The notes under the pieces are model-generated. The model did not search any database and was not told where the DNA came from. It worked only from the letters and a program-made list of their open reading frames with translations. 64,000 nt of DNA from Mesorhizobium comanense (GTDB taxonomy: Bacteria > Pseudomonadota > Alphaproteobacteria > Rhizobiales > Rhizobiaceae): NCBI RefSeq assembly GCF_005503535.1, contig NZ_SCNN01000030.1, positions 1 through 64,000 of the forward strand, in the 5' to 3' direction. The stretch's first letter is position 1; every line of letters begins with the position of its first letter. A program made the position numbers and the translations under genes. This document shows positions 36,124 through 44,387 of this stretch, in pieces.

Positions 36124-36870
36124 ATGGACGTTTCCTCGAACGCAGACTATCTAGAGCGCAACAATCCACTCCAACCCGGACAAAGGCCCTTTCGCTTGGC
36201 GCTCGGATTTTTCATCACCTTCGAAGGCGGCGAAGGCGCAGGCAAGTCGACGCAGATCGACCGGCTGGCGAGGAAGATGCGTGCCAAGAAGTATGATGTC
36301 CTGCTGACCCGCGAACCGGGCGGCTCGCCGGGTGCGGAAGCGGTCCGGCATGTCCTGCTTTCGGGCGCCGCCGAGCCATTCGGGCCGAAGATGGAAGCCG
36401 TGCTCTTCGCTGCCGCGCGATCCGACCATGTCGAGCAGGTGATCCGGCCGGCGGTCGAACGGGGATCGATCGTGCTTTGCGACCGCTTCCTGGATTCCTC
36501 GCGCGTCTATCAGGGCGTTACCGGCGGCATCGACCCCGCGTTCATGGCTACACTCGAACAGGTCGCCATCAACGGCATGATGCCCGACATGACGCTAATC
36601 TTCGATATCGATCCGGCCGAGGGCCTTCGGCGCGCGACATTGCGGCGCGGCAGCCATGCCGGCGCCGACCGCTTCGAGAAGGAGACACTGGCCATCCACC
36701 AGGCGCGCCGCGCCGCCTTCCTGGCGATTGCCGCGGCCGAACCCGAACGCTGCATCGTCGTCGATGCCTCTGCCGACCCCGACACGGTCGAGCATGTCGT
36801 GACAGCGGCCGTGTTCGCGGCGCTGGAGGCGAGGGCGCCAACGCGCAACAGGCAGACCGCACCCGCATGA
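36124..36870 (+). CDS. tmk: Thymidylate kinase
   Basis: A 248-residue kinase that phosphorylates dTMP to dTDP. The P-loop is FEGGEGAGKSTQ at about 33-44. The DR motif is CDRFLDSSRVYQG and the LID region is near RRGSHAGADRFE. The N-terminus is about 25 residues longer than the family minimum (MDVSSNADYLERNN...), so the true start may be further in, but no better ribosome-binding site is visible. The stop overlaps the holB start (ATGA). Confidence 0.95.
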   Translation: MDVSSNADYLERNNPLQPGQRPFRLALGFFITFEGGEGAGKSTQIDRLARKMRAKKYDVLLTREPGGSPGAEAVRHVLLSGAAEPFGPKMEAVLFAAARSDHVEQVIRPAVERGSIVLCDRFLDSSRVYQGVTGGIDPAFMATLEQVAINGMMPDMTLIFDIDPAEGLRRATLRRGSHAGADRFEKETLAIHQARRAAFLAIAAAEPERCIVVDASADPDTVEHVVTAAVFAALEARAPTRNRQTAPA

Positions 36871-37922
36871 TCTTCGAACGCATCGCGCCCGAACAGCATG
36901 ACACGCTGGACGGCGTCCCCGAACCGTCCGAAACGCCTCGCCTGGTCGGGCACGGTCAGGCGGCCACCATGCTCGCCGCCGCCTACCGCGCGGGAAAGCT
37001 GCCGCATGCGCTGATTTTCTCCGGGCCTGTGGGCATCGGCAAGGCAACGCTGGCCTTTCATCTCGCGCATCATTTGCTGAAACATCCCGCATTCGAGCTG
37101 GCGCCGCAAAACCTTGCCATTCCCGATCCGGCCTCGTCGCTGTTTCGCCAGATCGCCACCGCCGCGCATCCGGGCGTACTGCACCTGACCCGGCCGTTGA
37201 ACGACAAGACCAAGAGCTTCAAGAGCGTGGTCACCGTCGATGAGATCCGCAAGGTCAGCCGTTTCCTGTCGCTGACCTCGCATGACGGCAGCTACCGTGT
37301 GGTCATCGTCGATCCGGCCGACGACATGAATGCCAATGCCGCCAATGCCTTGCTCAAGAACCTCGAGGAGCCGCCGGCGCGAACCCTGTTCATCCTTATT
37401 GTCCATGCGCCGGGCAGCCTGCTGCCGACGATCCGTTCACGCTGCCAGGTGGTGCGCCTGATGCCGCTCGATGCCGACGAACTGATCGCGGTTCTGGAGA
37501 CCGCCGAACCGCGGCCGCCGGAAGATCCCGACGCACGGGCAGCGCTCGTCGACCGGGCAGGGGGCAGCGCCCGCAATGCGATTCTCCTGACGCAATATGG
37601 CGGACTGGAGATCGCCCAGACGCTCGATGCATTGGTGATGGCAGGCAAAAGCGACGTCGCCGGAGCCTATCGTCTCGCCGAGGCGGTCGCCGGCCGCGAC
37701 CAGGCGATCCAGTTCGAGATCTTCAATCGCCGTGCCCTCGATCTCCTGTCGGATGCCGCGAGCGATGCCGCGCTGACCGGCGATCTCGCGCGAGCCAAAA
37801 CGCTGTCGGACACTTGGCACGAGGCGCTGGACGCGATATCTGAGGCGGACACCTACAATCTCGACAAGAAGCAGCACGCCTTGACCATGATCGACCGACT
37901 GAAGTCTGCGATGCGAATGTGA
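36867..37922 (+). CDS. holB: DNA polymerase III subunit delta prime
   Basis: A 351-residue clamp-loader subunit. The AAA+ core has a Walker A of the form SGPVGIGKATLAFHLA and sensor-like segments such as NANAANALLKNLEEPPARTLFILI and LLPTIRSRCQVVRL (SRC motif). As in other delta' proteins the site is probably not a true ATPase. It overlaps tmk by 4 bp; tmk-holB coupling is very common in bacteria. metG follows after 115 bp. Confidence 0.94.
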   Translation: MIFERIAPEQHDTLDGVPEPSETPRLVGHGQAATMLAAAYRAGKLPHALIFSGPVGIGKATLAFHLAHHLLKHPAFELAPQNLAIPDPASSLFRQIATAAHPGVLHLTRPLNDKTKSFKSVVTVDEIRKVSRFLSLTSHDGSYRVVIVDPADDMNANAANALLKNLEEPPARTLFILIVHAPGSLLPTIRSRCQVVRLMPLDADELIAVLETAEPRPPEDPDARAALVDRAGGSARNAILLTQYGGLEIAQTLDALVMAGKSDVAGAYRLAEAVAGRDQAIQFEIFNRRALDLLSDAASDAALTGDLARAKTLSDTWHEALDAISEADTYNLDKKQHALTMIDRLKSAMRM

Positions 37923-38037
37923 CGGACTTGTTGGTGCATGCCGCTGCCGGCATGCATCGGCACCGGGATGGCAATCGCCTTCCCGATGCGATATCCACCG
38001 CCACGGTTTCCATTCAGACATTCATGACGGCCCATCC

Positions 38038-39591
38038 ATGTCACGCGACACATTCTACATCACGACTGCGATCTCCTACCCGAACGGCAAGCCGCATATC
38101 GGCCATGCCTACGAACTGATCGCCACCGACGCGCTCGCGCGCTTCCAGCGGCTCGACGGCAAGCAGGTCTTCTTCCTGACCGGCACCGACGAGCACGGCA
38201 TCAAGATGCTGCAGACCGCCAAGCGTGAAGGCATTTCGGCGCGCGAGCTGGCCGACCGCAATTCGGCCGAGTTCAAGCGCATGGCCATCGCGCTCAACGC
38301 CTCCAACGACGATTTCATCCGCACCACGGAAGAACGGCACTACGCGTCCTCGCAGGCGATCTGGAAGGCGATGGACGCCAATGGCGACATCTACAAGGGC
38401 GGCTATGCCGGCTGGTACTCGGTGCGCGACGAGGCCTATTACGGCGAGGAGGAGACGGAGATCCGTCCCGACAATGTCCGCTACGGGCCGCAGGGAACGC
38501 CGGTCGAATGGGTCGAGGAAGAAAGCTATTTCTTCCGCCTCTCGGCCTACCAGGACAAGCTCATCGCGCTCTATGAAAGCCAGCCCGACTTCATCGGCCC
38601 GGCAGAGCGCCGCAACGAGGTCATGAGCTTCGTCAAGTCGGGGCTGAAGGATCTGTCGATCTCGCGCACCACATTCGACTGGGGCGTGCCGGTGCCTGGC
38701 GACGAGAAGCATGTGATGTATGTGTGGGTCGACGCCTTGACCAATTACATTACCGGCGTCGGCTATCCCGATGAAAACGATGAGAAATGGCGCTTCTGGC
38801 CAGCGGACGCCCACATCATCGGCAAGGACATTGTCCGCTTCCATGCGGTCTACTGGCCGGCCTTCCTGATGTCGGCGGGAATCCCGCTGCCGAAGCGCGT
38901 CTTTGGCCACGGCTTCCTGTTCAACCGCGGCGAGAAGATGTCGAAGTCGGTCGGCAACGTCATCGACCCGTTCACCATGGTCGAGCATTACGGCCTCGAC
39001 CAGGTGCGCTATTTTTTCCTGCGTGAAGTGCCCTTCGGCCAGGACGGCAGCTACAGCCACGAAGCGATCGTCAACCGCACCAATGCGGACCTTGCCAACG
39101 GCCTCGGCAATCTGGCGCAGCGTTCGCTGTCGATGATCGCCAAGAACTGCGGCGGCGTGGTACCGAAGCGCGGCGACCTGGTCGAGGCCGACAGGGCGAT
39201 CCTGGACCAGGCCACGGCCGCGCTCGACACCGCGCGCAGATCGATGGCCGACCAAGGCATTCACCTGGCCCTCGCGGCGATCTTCGGCGTCGTGGCCGAG
39301 GCCGACAGATATTTCGCCGGACAAGAGCCCTGGGCGTTGAAGAAGACCGATCCGGAACGCATGGAAACGGTGCTGTGGACGACGGCGGAAGTGGTGCGGC
39401 GCATAACCGTGCTGGCTCAGCCCTTCGTTCCGGGGTCGGCTGCGAAGCTGCTCGACCTGTTGGCGGTGCCGGCGGACAGGCGCGAGTTCGCGCATGTGCA
39501 TGCCGACCACGCGCTGGTTCCGGGCACTGCATTGCCTGTACCGGAAGGCGTGTTTCCGCGTTATGTCGAACAGCCGGGCGCGAGCGCCTGA
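38038..39591 (+). CDS. metG: Methionyl-tRNA synthetase
   Basis: A 517-residue class I aminoacyl-tRNA synthetase. The HIGH motif is in SYPNGKPHIGHAYE at about 14-27 and the KMSKS motif is in RGEKMSKSVGNVIDPF at about 300-315. The C-terminal anticodon-binding helical domain follows. There is no zinc-knuckle Cys set of the E. coli type and no C-terminal tRNA-binding EMAP-like domain, which matches the short alphaproteobacterial form. The stop overlaps the tatD start by one base (TGATG). Confidence 0.97.
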   Translation: MSRDTFYITTAISYPNGKPHIGHAYELIATDALARFQRLDGKQVFFLTGTDEHGIKMLQTAKREGISARELADRNSAEFKRMAIALNASNDDFIRTTEERHYASSQAIWKAMDANGDIYKGGYAGWYSVRDEAYYGEEETEIRPDNVRYGPQGTPVEWVEEESYFFRLSAYQDKLIALYESQPDFIGPAERRNEVMSFVKSGLKDLSISRTTFDWGVPVPGDEKHVMYVWVDALTNYITGVGYPDENDEKWRFWPADAHIIGKDIVRFHAVYWPAFLMSAGIPLPKRVFGHGFLFNRGEKMSKSVGNVIDPFTMVEHYGLDQVRYFFLREVPFGQDGSYSHEAIVNRTNADLANGLGNLAQRSLSMIAKNCGGVVPKRGDLVEADRAILDQATAALDTARRSMADQGIHLALAAIFGVVAEADRYFAGQEPWALKKTDPERMETVLWTTAEVVRRITVLAQPFVPGSAAKLLDLLAVPADRREFAHVHADHALVPGTALPVPEGVFPRYVEQPGASA

Positions 39592-40391
39592 TGCTTGTCG
39601 ACAGCCATTGCCATCTGGATTTTCCGGATTTCGCCGAGGAGCGGGCGGCCATCGTCGCCCGCGCCAAGGCGGCCGGAGTAGGCCGCATGGTGACGATTTC
39701 CACGCGGGTAAAGCGATTTCAGCAAATCATTGAGATTGCTGAAACTTTTGACGCAGTCTATTGCTCCGTCGGAACGCATCCCCATAATGCGGCCGAGGAA
39801 CTCGACATCACCACGGCCGATCTCGTCCGCCTGTCGGCGCATCCGAAGGTGGTGGCGATCGGTGAGGCCGGGCTGGACTATTTCTACGACAAGGCGCCCC
39901 GCGACGCGCAGGCGCTAGGCTTCCGCAATCACATCGCTGCCGCCCGTGAAACGGGACTGCCGCTGGTCATCCATTCGCGCGACGCCGATGACGACATGAT
40001 CGCCATTCTCGAAGATGAGACAGGGAAGGGCGCCTTCCCTTTCATCCTGCACTGCTTCTCCTCGGGGCGCCGCCTGGCCGAGATCGGTGTCTCGCTTGGC
40101 GGCTATGTCTCCTTCTCGGGTATCCTGACTTTCAAGAACTCACCGGAACTGCGCGCCATCGCGGCGGACCTGCCGCATGACCGGCTGCTGGTCGAGACAG
40201 ACGCGCCATATCTGGCGCCGATACCGTTTCGCGGCAAGCGCAACGAGCCGGCCTATGTCGCGCATACCGCCAAGGTGCTGGCCGAGACGATCGGCGTCAG
40301 CGAGGCCGAGATCGCCGCCTTGACGACCAACAATTTCTTTCGGCTGTTTGGAAAGATGCCGCGCCCTGACAAGCGGGCCTTGGAGGCATGA
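39591..40391 (+). CDS. TatD-family metal-dependent hydrolase
   Basis: A 266-residue TIM-barrel metal hydrolase. The metal ligands are in VDSHCHLDF (residues 3-11), GEAGLDYFYD, VIHSRDADDDM and ETDAPYLAP, the four canonical TatD segments. Homologues act as 3'-5' exonucleases or deoxyribonucleases in DNA repair and RNA decay; the exact role of this YcfH-type copy is unknown. It overlaps metG at its start and the MBL-fold gene at its end, so metG-tatD-MBL form one translationally coupled unit. Confidence 0.93.
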   Translation: MLVDSHCHLDFPDFAEERAAIVARAKAAGVGRMVTISTRVKRFQQIIEIAETFDAVYCSVGTHPHNAAEELDITTADLVRLSAHPKVVAIGEAGLDYFYDKAPRDAQALGFRNHIAAARETGLPLVIHSRDADDDMIAILEDETGKGAFPFILHCFSSGRRLAEIGVSLGGYVSFSGILTFKNSPELRAIAADLPHDRLLVETDAPYLAPIPFRGKRNEPAYVAHTAKVLAETIGVSEAEIAALTTNNFFRLFGKMPRPDKRALEA

Positions 40392-41209
40392 GCGACAGGT
40401 TGCGCGTCACCATACTCGGCTGCGGTTCGTCACCGGGCACGCCGCGCATCACCGGCGACTGGGGCAATTGCGATCCGGACAATCCGAAGAACCGTCGTAT
40501 GCGCACCGCAGCCCTGGTCGAGCGGATCGCGACGAATGGCGGCCGCACGACCGTCGTCATCGATACCGGGCCGGACTTCCGCCAGCAGATGCTGATGGCT
40601 TCTGTCAAGCGGATCGACGCGGTGGTCTATACGCATCCGCATGCCGACCATATCCATGGCATCGACGATCTGCGCGGCTTCGTCCTCGATCAGCGTCACC
40701 GTATCGATGTCCATGCCGATGAGCCGACAATGCTGCGCCTGCGCCAGGCCTTCGGCTACTGCTTCGAGACGCCGCGTGGCAGTTCGTATCCGCCGATCGT
40801 CGACGCGCATATCATCGACCACGCCAGGCCGGTCGTTATCGAAGGAGAGGGGGGTGCCCTCACCTTCGAGCCGCTGCCGCAGATCCATGGCGACATCGTT
40901 TCGCTTGGCTTCCGCGTCGGCCAGCTCGCCTATTGTCCCGACATCAGCGATTTTCCGGATACCACCGCCAAGCGCCTGAACGGCCTCGATGTCCTGATCA
41001 TCGATGCGCTGCAGTACAAGACGCACCCAAGCCACCTGTCCCTCGGCCAGGCGCTCGAATGGATCGAAAGACTGGCGCCCAAGCACGCCGTGCTGACCCA
41101 TATGCACGTGCCGCTGGATTACGCCACAGTGGCGGCCGAGACTCCGGAAAACGTAGAGCCGGCATATGACGGCATGACGATCGATATCGCTTACGAATCA
41201 GAGCGATAG
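40388..41209 (+). CDS. MBL-fold metallo-hydrolase (PhnP-like)
   Basis: A 273-residue metallo-beta-lactamase-fold hydrolase resembling the phosphoribosyl cyclic phosphodiesterase PhnP. The zinc motif is YTHPHADHIHGIDDLRGF (HxHxDH at about residues 78-83). The second-sphere ligands lie near PQIHGD, PDISD and VLTHMH. It could hydrolyse a cyclic nucleotide or sugar phosphate; no phosphonate genes are near, so the PhnP link is only structural. It is the last gene before the integrated phage. Confidence 0.9.
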   Translation: MSDRLRVTILGCGSSPGTPRITGDWGNCDPDNPKNRRMRTAALVERIATNGGRTTVVIDTGPDFRQQMLMASVKRIDAVVYTHPHADHIHGIDDLRGFVLDQRHRIDVHADEPTMLRLRQAFGYCFETPRGSSYPPIVDAHIIDHARPVVIEGEGGALTFEPLPQIHGDIVSLGFRVGQLAYCPDISDFPDTTAKRLNGLDVLIIDALQYKTHPSHLSLGQALEWIERLAPKHAVLTHMHVPLDYATVAAETPENVEPAYDGMTIDIAYESER

Positions 41210-41530
41210 AAAAGACGCCTCACAACCATCTCAACCAGGTCCAATGAGCAGCAGCGTTTAGTCCGTTCATGACCTGTCTTGGGATACAGCAGCGCGCCGG
41301 TGTGGGGTGCGATCATCACCGGGTATGCCGGACCTCAGGCATGGTCGTCGCGCAACGACGCAACCAGCCGTATCGTCCGACAATGTCCTTGCCATCCATG
41401 GGCTACGTACAGACGGAATGGAGCGTCGTCGCCGAACAGTTCGGCCGCGATGGTCGCGTCGGAGTGGCCCTTGCCAAGTCGGTCAAGCCCATGAAAACCA
41501 ACGGGAATTTCCAAGCCAACCCCAACACCA
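41210..41530. other. Gap between the MBL gene and the phage left end
   Basis: About 320 bp without a convincing gene. A plus-strand frame of 90 codons (41269-41541) crosses it, and its TAA falls inside the left dif-like site. Its first half shows no family resemblance, while its end (GRVGVALAKSVKPMKTNGNF) looks plausibly protein-like. It could be a degraded gene. I do not annotate it as coding. Confidence 0.4.
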
Positions 41531-41558
41531 CAGTTCCATAATCTATCTTATGCGACTG
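41531..41558. other. Left phage junction: dif-like XerC/XerD site (attL)
   Basis: On the minus strand the 28 bp read as a dif-type site: XerC-like arm CAGTCGCATAA, 6-bp centre GATAGA, XerD-like arm TTATGGAACTG. CGCATAA and TTATG match the E. coli dif arms. The centre plus XerC arm (41542-41557, 16 bp) recurs exactly at the right end of the phage. The XerD arm is less conserved beyond TTATG. Confidence 0.72.
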
Positions 41559-41570
41559 AAAGTCAGTCGC
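41552..41570. repeat. Hairpin overlapping the left dif-like site
   Basis: GCGACTGA-AAG-TCAGTCGC is a perfect 8-bp inverted repeat. Its left arm is part of the XerC-side arm of attL, so the phage carries a mirror copy of that arm just inside its left end. No equivalent follows the right junction. Confidence 0.6.
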
Positions 41571-41598
41571 AAGCTAGACGAAAGGAACCGAAAGGAAA

Positions 41599-41802
41599 AT
41601 GCGCAATGCCCTTCTTAGGTCCGTTGTCGTACCTGTGCTCACTCGCATCGGGACTGCTCTTGGCGCATATCTGGTAGCCAAGGGCCTTGACGGCGATCTG
41701 GCGGACCAACTGGTCAACGGCTGTATCGCTATCATACTGGTAGCCTGCGACCTTATCGCCGGCAAACTGGCCGCCTCCTCAAATCAACAGGAGGCGGCCT
41801 AA
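41599..41802 (+). CDS. Holin-like small membrane protein
   Basis: A 67-residue protein with two hydrophobic stretches, VLTRIGTALGAYLVAKGL and GCIAIILVACDLIAGKLA, joined by a short acidic turn, and a polar C-terminus (SSNQQEAA). Size and layout resemble small phage holins, in particular the Pam3-gp28-like group. With the M15 peptidase it would make a holin-endolysin lysis pair. AAAGGA lies 4 nt before the ATG. Its TAA is directly followed, in the same frame, by the apparent N-terminus of VP2, and its last codons contain an AGGAGG that could serve VP2. Confidence 0.62.
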   Translation: MRNALLRSVVVPVLTRIGTALGAYLVAKGLDGDLADQLVNGCIAIILVACDLIAGKLAASSNQQEAA

Positions 41803-41805
41803 TTC

Positions 41806-42555
41806 ATCGGAGAACTAATCACCGCTGGCGCGGGCCTGCTAGGCTCGCTGTTCGGCGGTGATGACAAGGAAACGACTAGCCATGTGGACTATGCCCGCAT
41901 GGTCAGGGACGCGGAAGCGGCTGGGTTCAATCCCCTGACCGCTATCCGCAATGGCGGCTCTGCTGGCTTCACGTCCACGTCTACGCCGGGTCTGTCGTCT
42001 GGCGAGTTCTTGGCGGACGCTCTCAAGGGCGTCGGCCAGATCGTATCCAGCTATGACCCCATGGCGAAAGCCACTGCTGATCTTGAATACAAGATCAAGC
42101 AGGAGACGCTTCGAAACCTTCAGGCCGATACGGCTCAAAGGCTGCGGGCGTCTGTCGGTGGCGTTCCCGTCTCGCGGGGTTCCACAACCGTGACGTCTCC
42201 GGGCGGCATGCATCACGCTTCCGCGGGTGCGCCGATGACCCCTAAAGTCAATCAGCCGGAGGTGGTTAATCCGTATCCGAAGGATACCGGGTTGAACGTC
42301 GATCCTAATGTGCCGAACGCCGATGCGTATGAGGCTCGGTACGGCGACAGCGAAATAGGGTCGATGGCGGCGGGTGCCTATGTCTTTCTCCGGGACATGG
42401 ACAAAAATTACCCCGTGCCTCTGCCGGGATTTGCTGGAAACCAGTGGGCTATCCCCCCTCTCCGCACCGGCACGTACAAGCCGGTTCGTCCGACCTCCAG
42501 AAACTCGGCAGGAAAGCGGCTCTATCCATCGTCGCCGATCCTGCCTCCATCGTGA
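41806..42555 (+). CDS. Microvirus DNA pilot protein (VP2/H-like), start codon unclear
   Basis: About 249 residues. The conserved segment DYARMVRDAEAAGFNPLTAIRNGG is characteristic of microvirus VP2, the minor capsid protein that carries DNA into the host. It is preceded by a Gly-rich amphipathic stretch (IGELITAGAGLLGSLFGGDD), as is usual at the VP2 N-terminus. A coiled-coil-like segment follows at 75-100. No ATG, GTG or TTG exists in this frame between the holin stop and a GTG at 41884, which would cut off the Gly-rich helix. I place the start at ATC 41806, 12 nt after AGGAGG. It could also be an eroded ATG, or TAA readthrough from the holin frame. The stop overlaps the next small gene by GTGA. 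Confidence 0.72.
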   Translation: MGELITAGAGLLGSLFGGDDKETTSHVDYARMVRDAEAAGFNPLTAIRNGGSAGFTSTSTPGLSSGEFLADALKGVGQIVSSYDPMAKATADLEYKIKQETLRNLQADTAQRLRASVGGVPVSRGSTTVTSPGGMHHASAGAPMTPKVNQPEVVNPYPKDTGLNVDPNVPNADAYEARYGDSEIGSMAAGAYVFLRDMDKNYPVPLPGFAGNQWAIPPLRTGTYKPVRPTSRNSAGKRLYPSSPILPPS

Positions 42556-42635
42556 AACGTCGCTGCGGCGCTTGCATGCGCCGCCGCGCCAAAATCCGCA
42601 AACTTATCAAATCTTTGAAAGGCAAACTTAAATGA
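42552..42635 (+). CDS. 27-residue highly basic peptide, J-like
   Basis: A very short frame, GTG at 42552 to TGA at 42635, encoding 27 residues of which 13 are Lys or Arg (MKRRCGACMRRRAKIRKL then SLKGKLK), with a CxxC near the start. It overlaps the VP2 stop (GTGA) and the VP1 start (ATGA), so translation would be coupled on both sides. Size, charge and place beside the capsid gene match the DNA-condensing J protein of phiX174-like phages and the small basic protein of gokushoviruses. The assignment rests on that analogy, not on residue similarity. Confidence 0.6.
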   Translation: MKRRCGACMRRRAKIRKLIKSLKGKLK

Positions 42636-44269
42636 ACACTCGCACCAATCCGCTGCCGATTGACATTCCGCGCACCAACCGTGTTCACACGGGGCGCGGC
42701 ATCACCTCCCTGCCCGCTGGCAAGATGGTTCCCATCTTCGCGGCGGGCCTGCATCGAGAGGACGCAATCGCCTCCGGGCAGATGCGGTTCTCCTTCGAAT
42801 TGCAGGAAACCGTTGAAGTCCTCATGAACGCCGTCCGTGTGGACGTGAAGGCCTATATCGTGCCCATGCTCGCCTTCGATCGTTTTCAGGGCAGCATGGA
42901 TATGCTGAATCGCTCGTTCGAAGGCATGCCGCCCTTGGAAAGCGGTGGCACGGTCATTCCGTTCATCGAAACCATGGCCGGGCCGGCCTACAAGACGAAC
43001 GACATTCTTACCTATCTCGGCCTGCACTATCGGACCGGCGTCCAGATCAACACGGCCTATATCGAGGCCTACAATCAGATTTGGAATTACCGGGCTACCA
43101 ACCGGTCCAAATCGCTGGCGCTGCGAACGCGCCTCCAGGCGAATCTTGCGCCGGCCTTCTGGAACCACGAAATGTTCAAGCACGTGGTGCCTGACTTCGA
43201 TCAGGCGAAGGCCGATGGCAACGTGGCGCTGAATGTCGTCAACTCGAAGCTGCCCGTTACCGGCATCTCCTACAAGGGTTCTGTGACTCCCGCCTCGGGT
43301 CTCGTCGGTAAGGAAACGGGCGGCGCTACCAAAACGTATGCCAAGGGCATGTATACCGACGCGCAGAACGGCTGGTATCTCAAGCTAACTGACGCGTCGA
43401 CCACGGCGGCGAACGCTGTGCCGGAAATCTTCGCGGAAATGGCGCAGAACGGTATTACCGTCTCGCTCGCCAATATCGAGCTCGCGAAAAAAACGCAGGC
43501 CTTCGCCCGTCTGCGCGAGCAGTATGCGGGCCACTCTGACGAATTCATCGTCAACATACTTATGGACGGCATCGCCGTCCCCGATCAGGCCCTTAGGGAG
43601 CCTATGTTGATCGGTGAGGCGTCCACGATCTTCGGCTTCGGCAAGCGCTACGCGACGGATGGCGCAAACCTCACGAAGAGCGTTGCCAACGGCGCTACGT
43701 TTGTTGATCTCAACATTAGAATGCCCCGCCTGAATACGGGCGGCGTCCTGATGATCGTCGCCGAAGTCACGCCCGAGCAGCTTTTCGAACGGCAGAAAGA
43801 CGCCTTTCTGCACATGTCGAACAATGAGGCTGACAGGCCGAAATTCCTGCGCGATTACCTCGACCCTGAAAAGGTCGCGGTCGTTCCCTGCGAATATGTC
43901 GATCTCGACCACGCAACGCCCAATGCAACGTTCGGCTATGCGCCGATGGGCTACCAATGGAACGTGACCGCTCCGCATATCGGCGGACGGTTCTACCGTC
44001 CCAAGGTCAACGCGGCGTTCGATGAGGATCGGCAACGCTTCTGGGCCGTCGAGACGGTCAATCCGACCCTAGGGCCGGATTTCTACCTCTGCACCAATAT
44101 CCACACAAAGCCGTTCGCGGTGACCAATCAGGATATCGCGGAGGTCGTCATTCAAGGCGACCTGATTATCAACGGCAACACTCAGTTCGGCCCTGCGCTG
44201 ATCGAAGCGTCTAACGATTACGCCAAGGTTCTGGCGGAAGTCGATCAGACGCGGATCGTCAAGCCGTAA
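42632..44269 (+). CDS. Microvirus major capsid protein (VP1/F)
   Basis: A 545-residue F-type capsid protein. The N-terminus has the usual DIPRTNRVHTGRGITSLPAGKMVPI segment. The jelly-roll core is recognisable by QMRFSFELQETVEVLMNAVRVDV, GLHYRTG near residue 130, and AYNQIWNYRATNRS. The C-terminal part includes LRDYLDPEKVAVVPCEYVD, FGYAPMGYQWN and DFYLCTNIHTKPFAVTNQ. Sixty copies would form a T=1 shell. GAAAGG lies upstream of the ATG, which overlaps the J-like stop. A UUCG hairpin follows the gene. Confidence 0.95.
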   Translation: MNTRTNPLPIDIPRTNRVHTGRGITSLPAGKMVPIFAAGLHREDAIASGQMRFSFELQETVEVLMNAVRVDVKAYIVPMLAFDRFQGSMDMLNRSFEGMPPLESGGTVIPFIETMAGPAYKTNDILTYLGLHYRTGVQINTAYIEAYNQIWNYRATNRSKSLALRTRLQANLAPAFWNHEMFKHVVPDFDQAKADGNVALNVVNSKLPVTGISYKGSVTPASGLVGKETGGATKTYAKGMYTDAQNGWYLKLTDASTTAANAVPEIFAEMAQNGITVSLANIELAKKTQAFARLREQYAGHSDEFIVNILMDGIAVPDQALREPMLIGEASTIFGFGKRYATDGANLTKSVANGATFVDLNIRMPRLNTGGVLMIVAEVTPEQLFERQKDAFLHMSNNEADRPKFLRDYLDPEKVAVVPCEYVDLDHATPNATFGYAPMGYQWNVTAPHIGGRFYRPKVNAAFDEDRQRFWAVETVNPTLGPDFYLCTNIHTKPFAVTNQDIAEVVIQGDLIINGNTQFGPALIEASNDYAKVLAEVDQTRIVKP

Positions 44270-44284
44270 CTAGTCCCCTCGCCT

Positions 44285-44308
44285 CGCCAGTGGCTTCGGC
44301 CACTGGCG
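44285..44308 (+). terminator. Ten-bp hairpin with TTCG loop after the capsid gene
   Basis: CGCCAGTGGC-TTCG-GCCACTGGCG, a perfect stem closed by the very stable UUCG tetraloop, 16 bp after the VP1 stop. A weak T-rich stretch follows at a distance (GATTTTCC). It may attenuate transcription or protect the capsid mRNA 3' end. Confidence 0.6.
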
Positions 44309-44387
44309 GGAATGATTTTCCAAAATCAGATCTGAAACCAGCTGACCTGGCTGGCCGAAAACACGACAAATCTGGAAGGATTTTCTA

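Noticed and set aside
40388..41209. Phosphonate (phn) locus from the PhnP-like gene
   Set aside because: No C-P lyase gene is present; the gene belongs to the metG-tatD unit.
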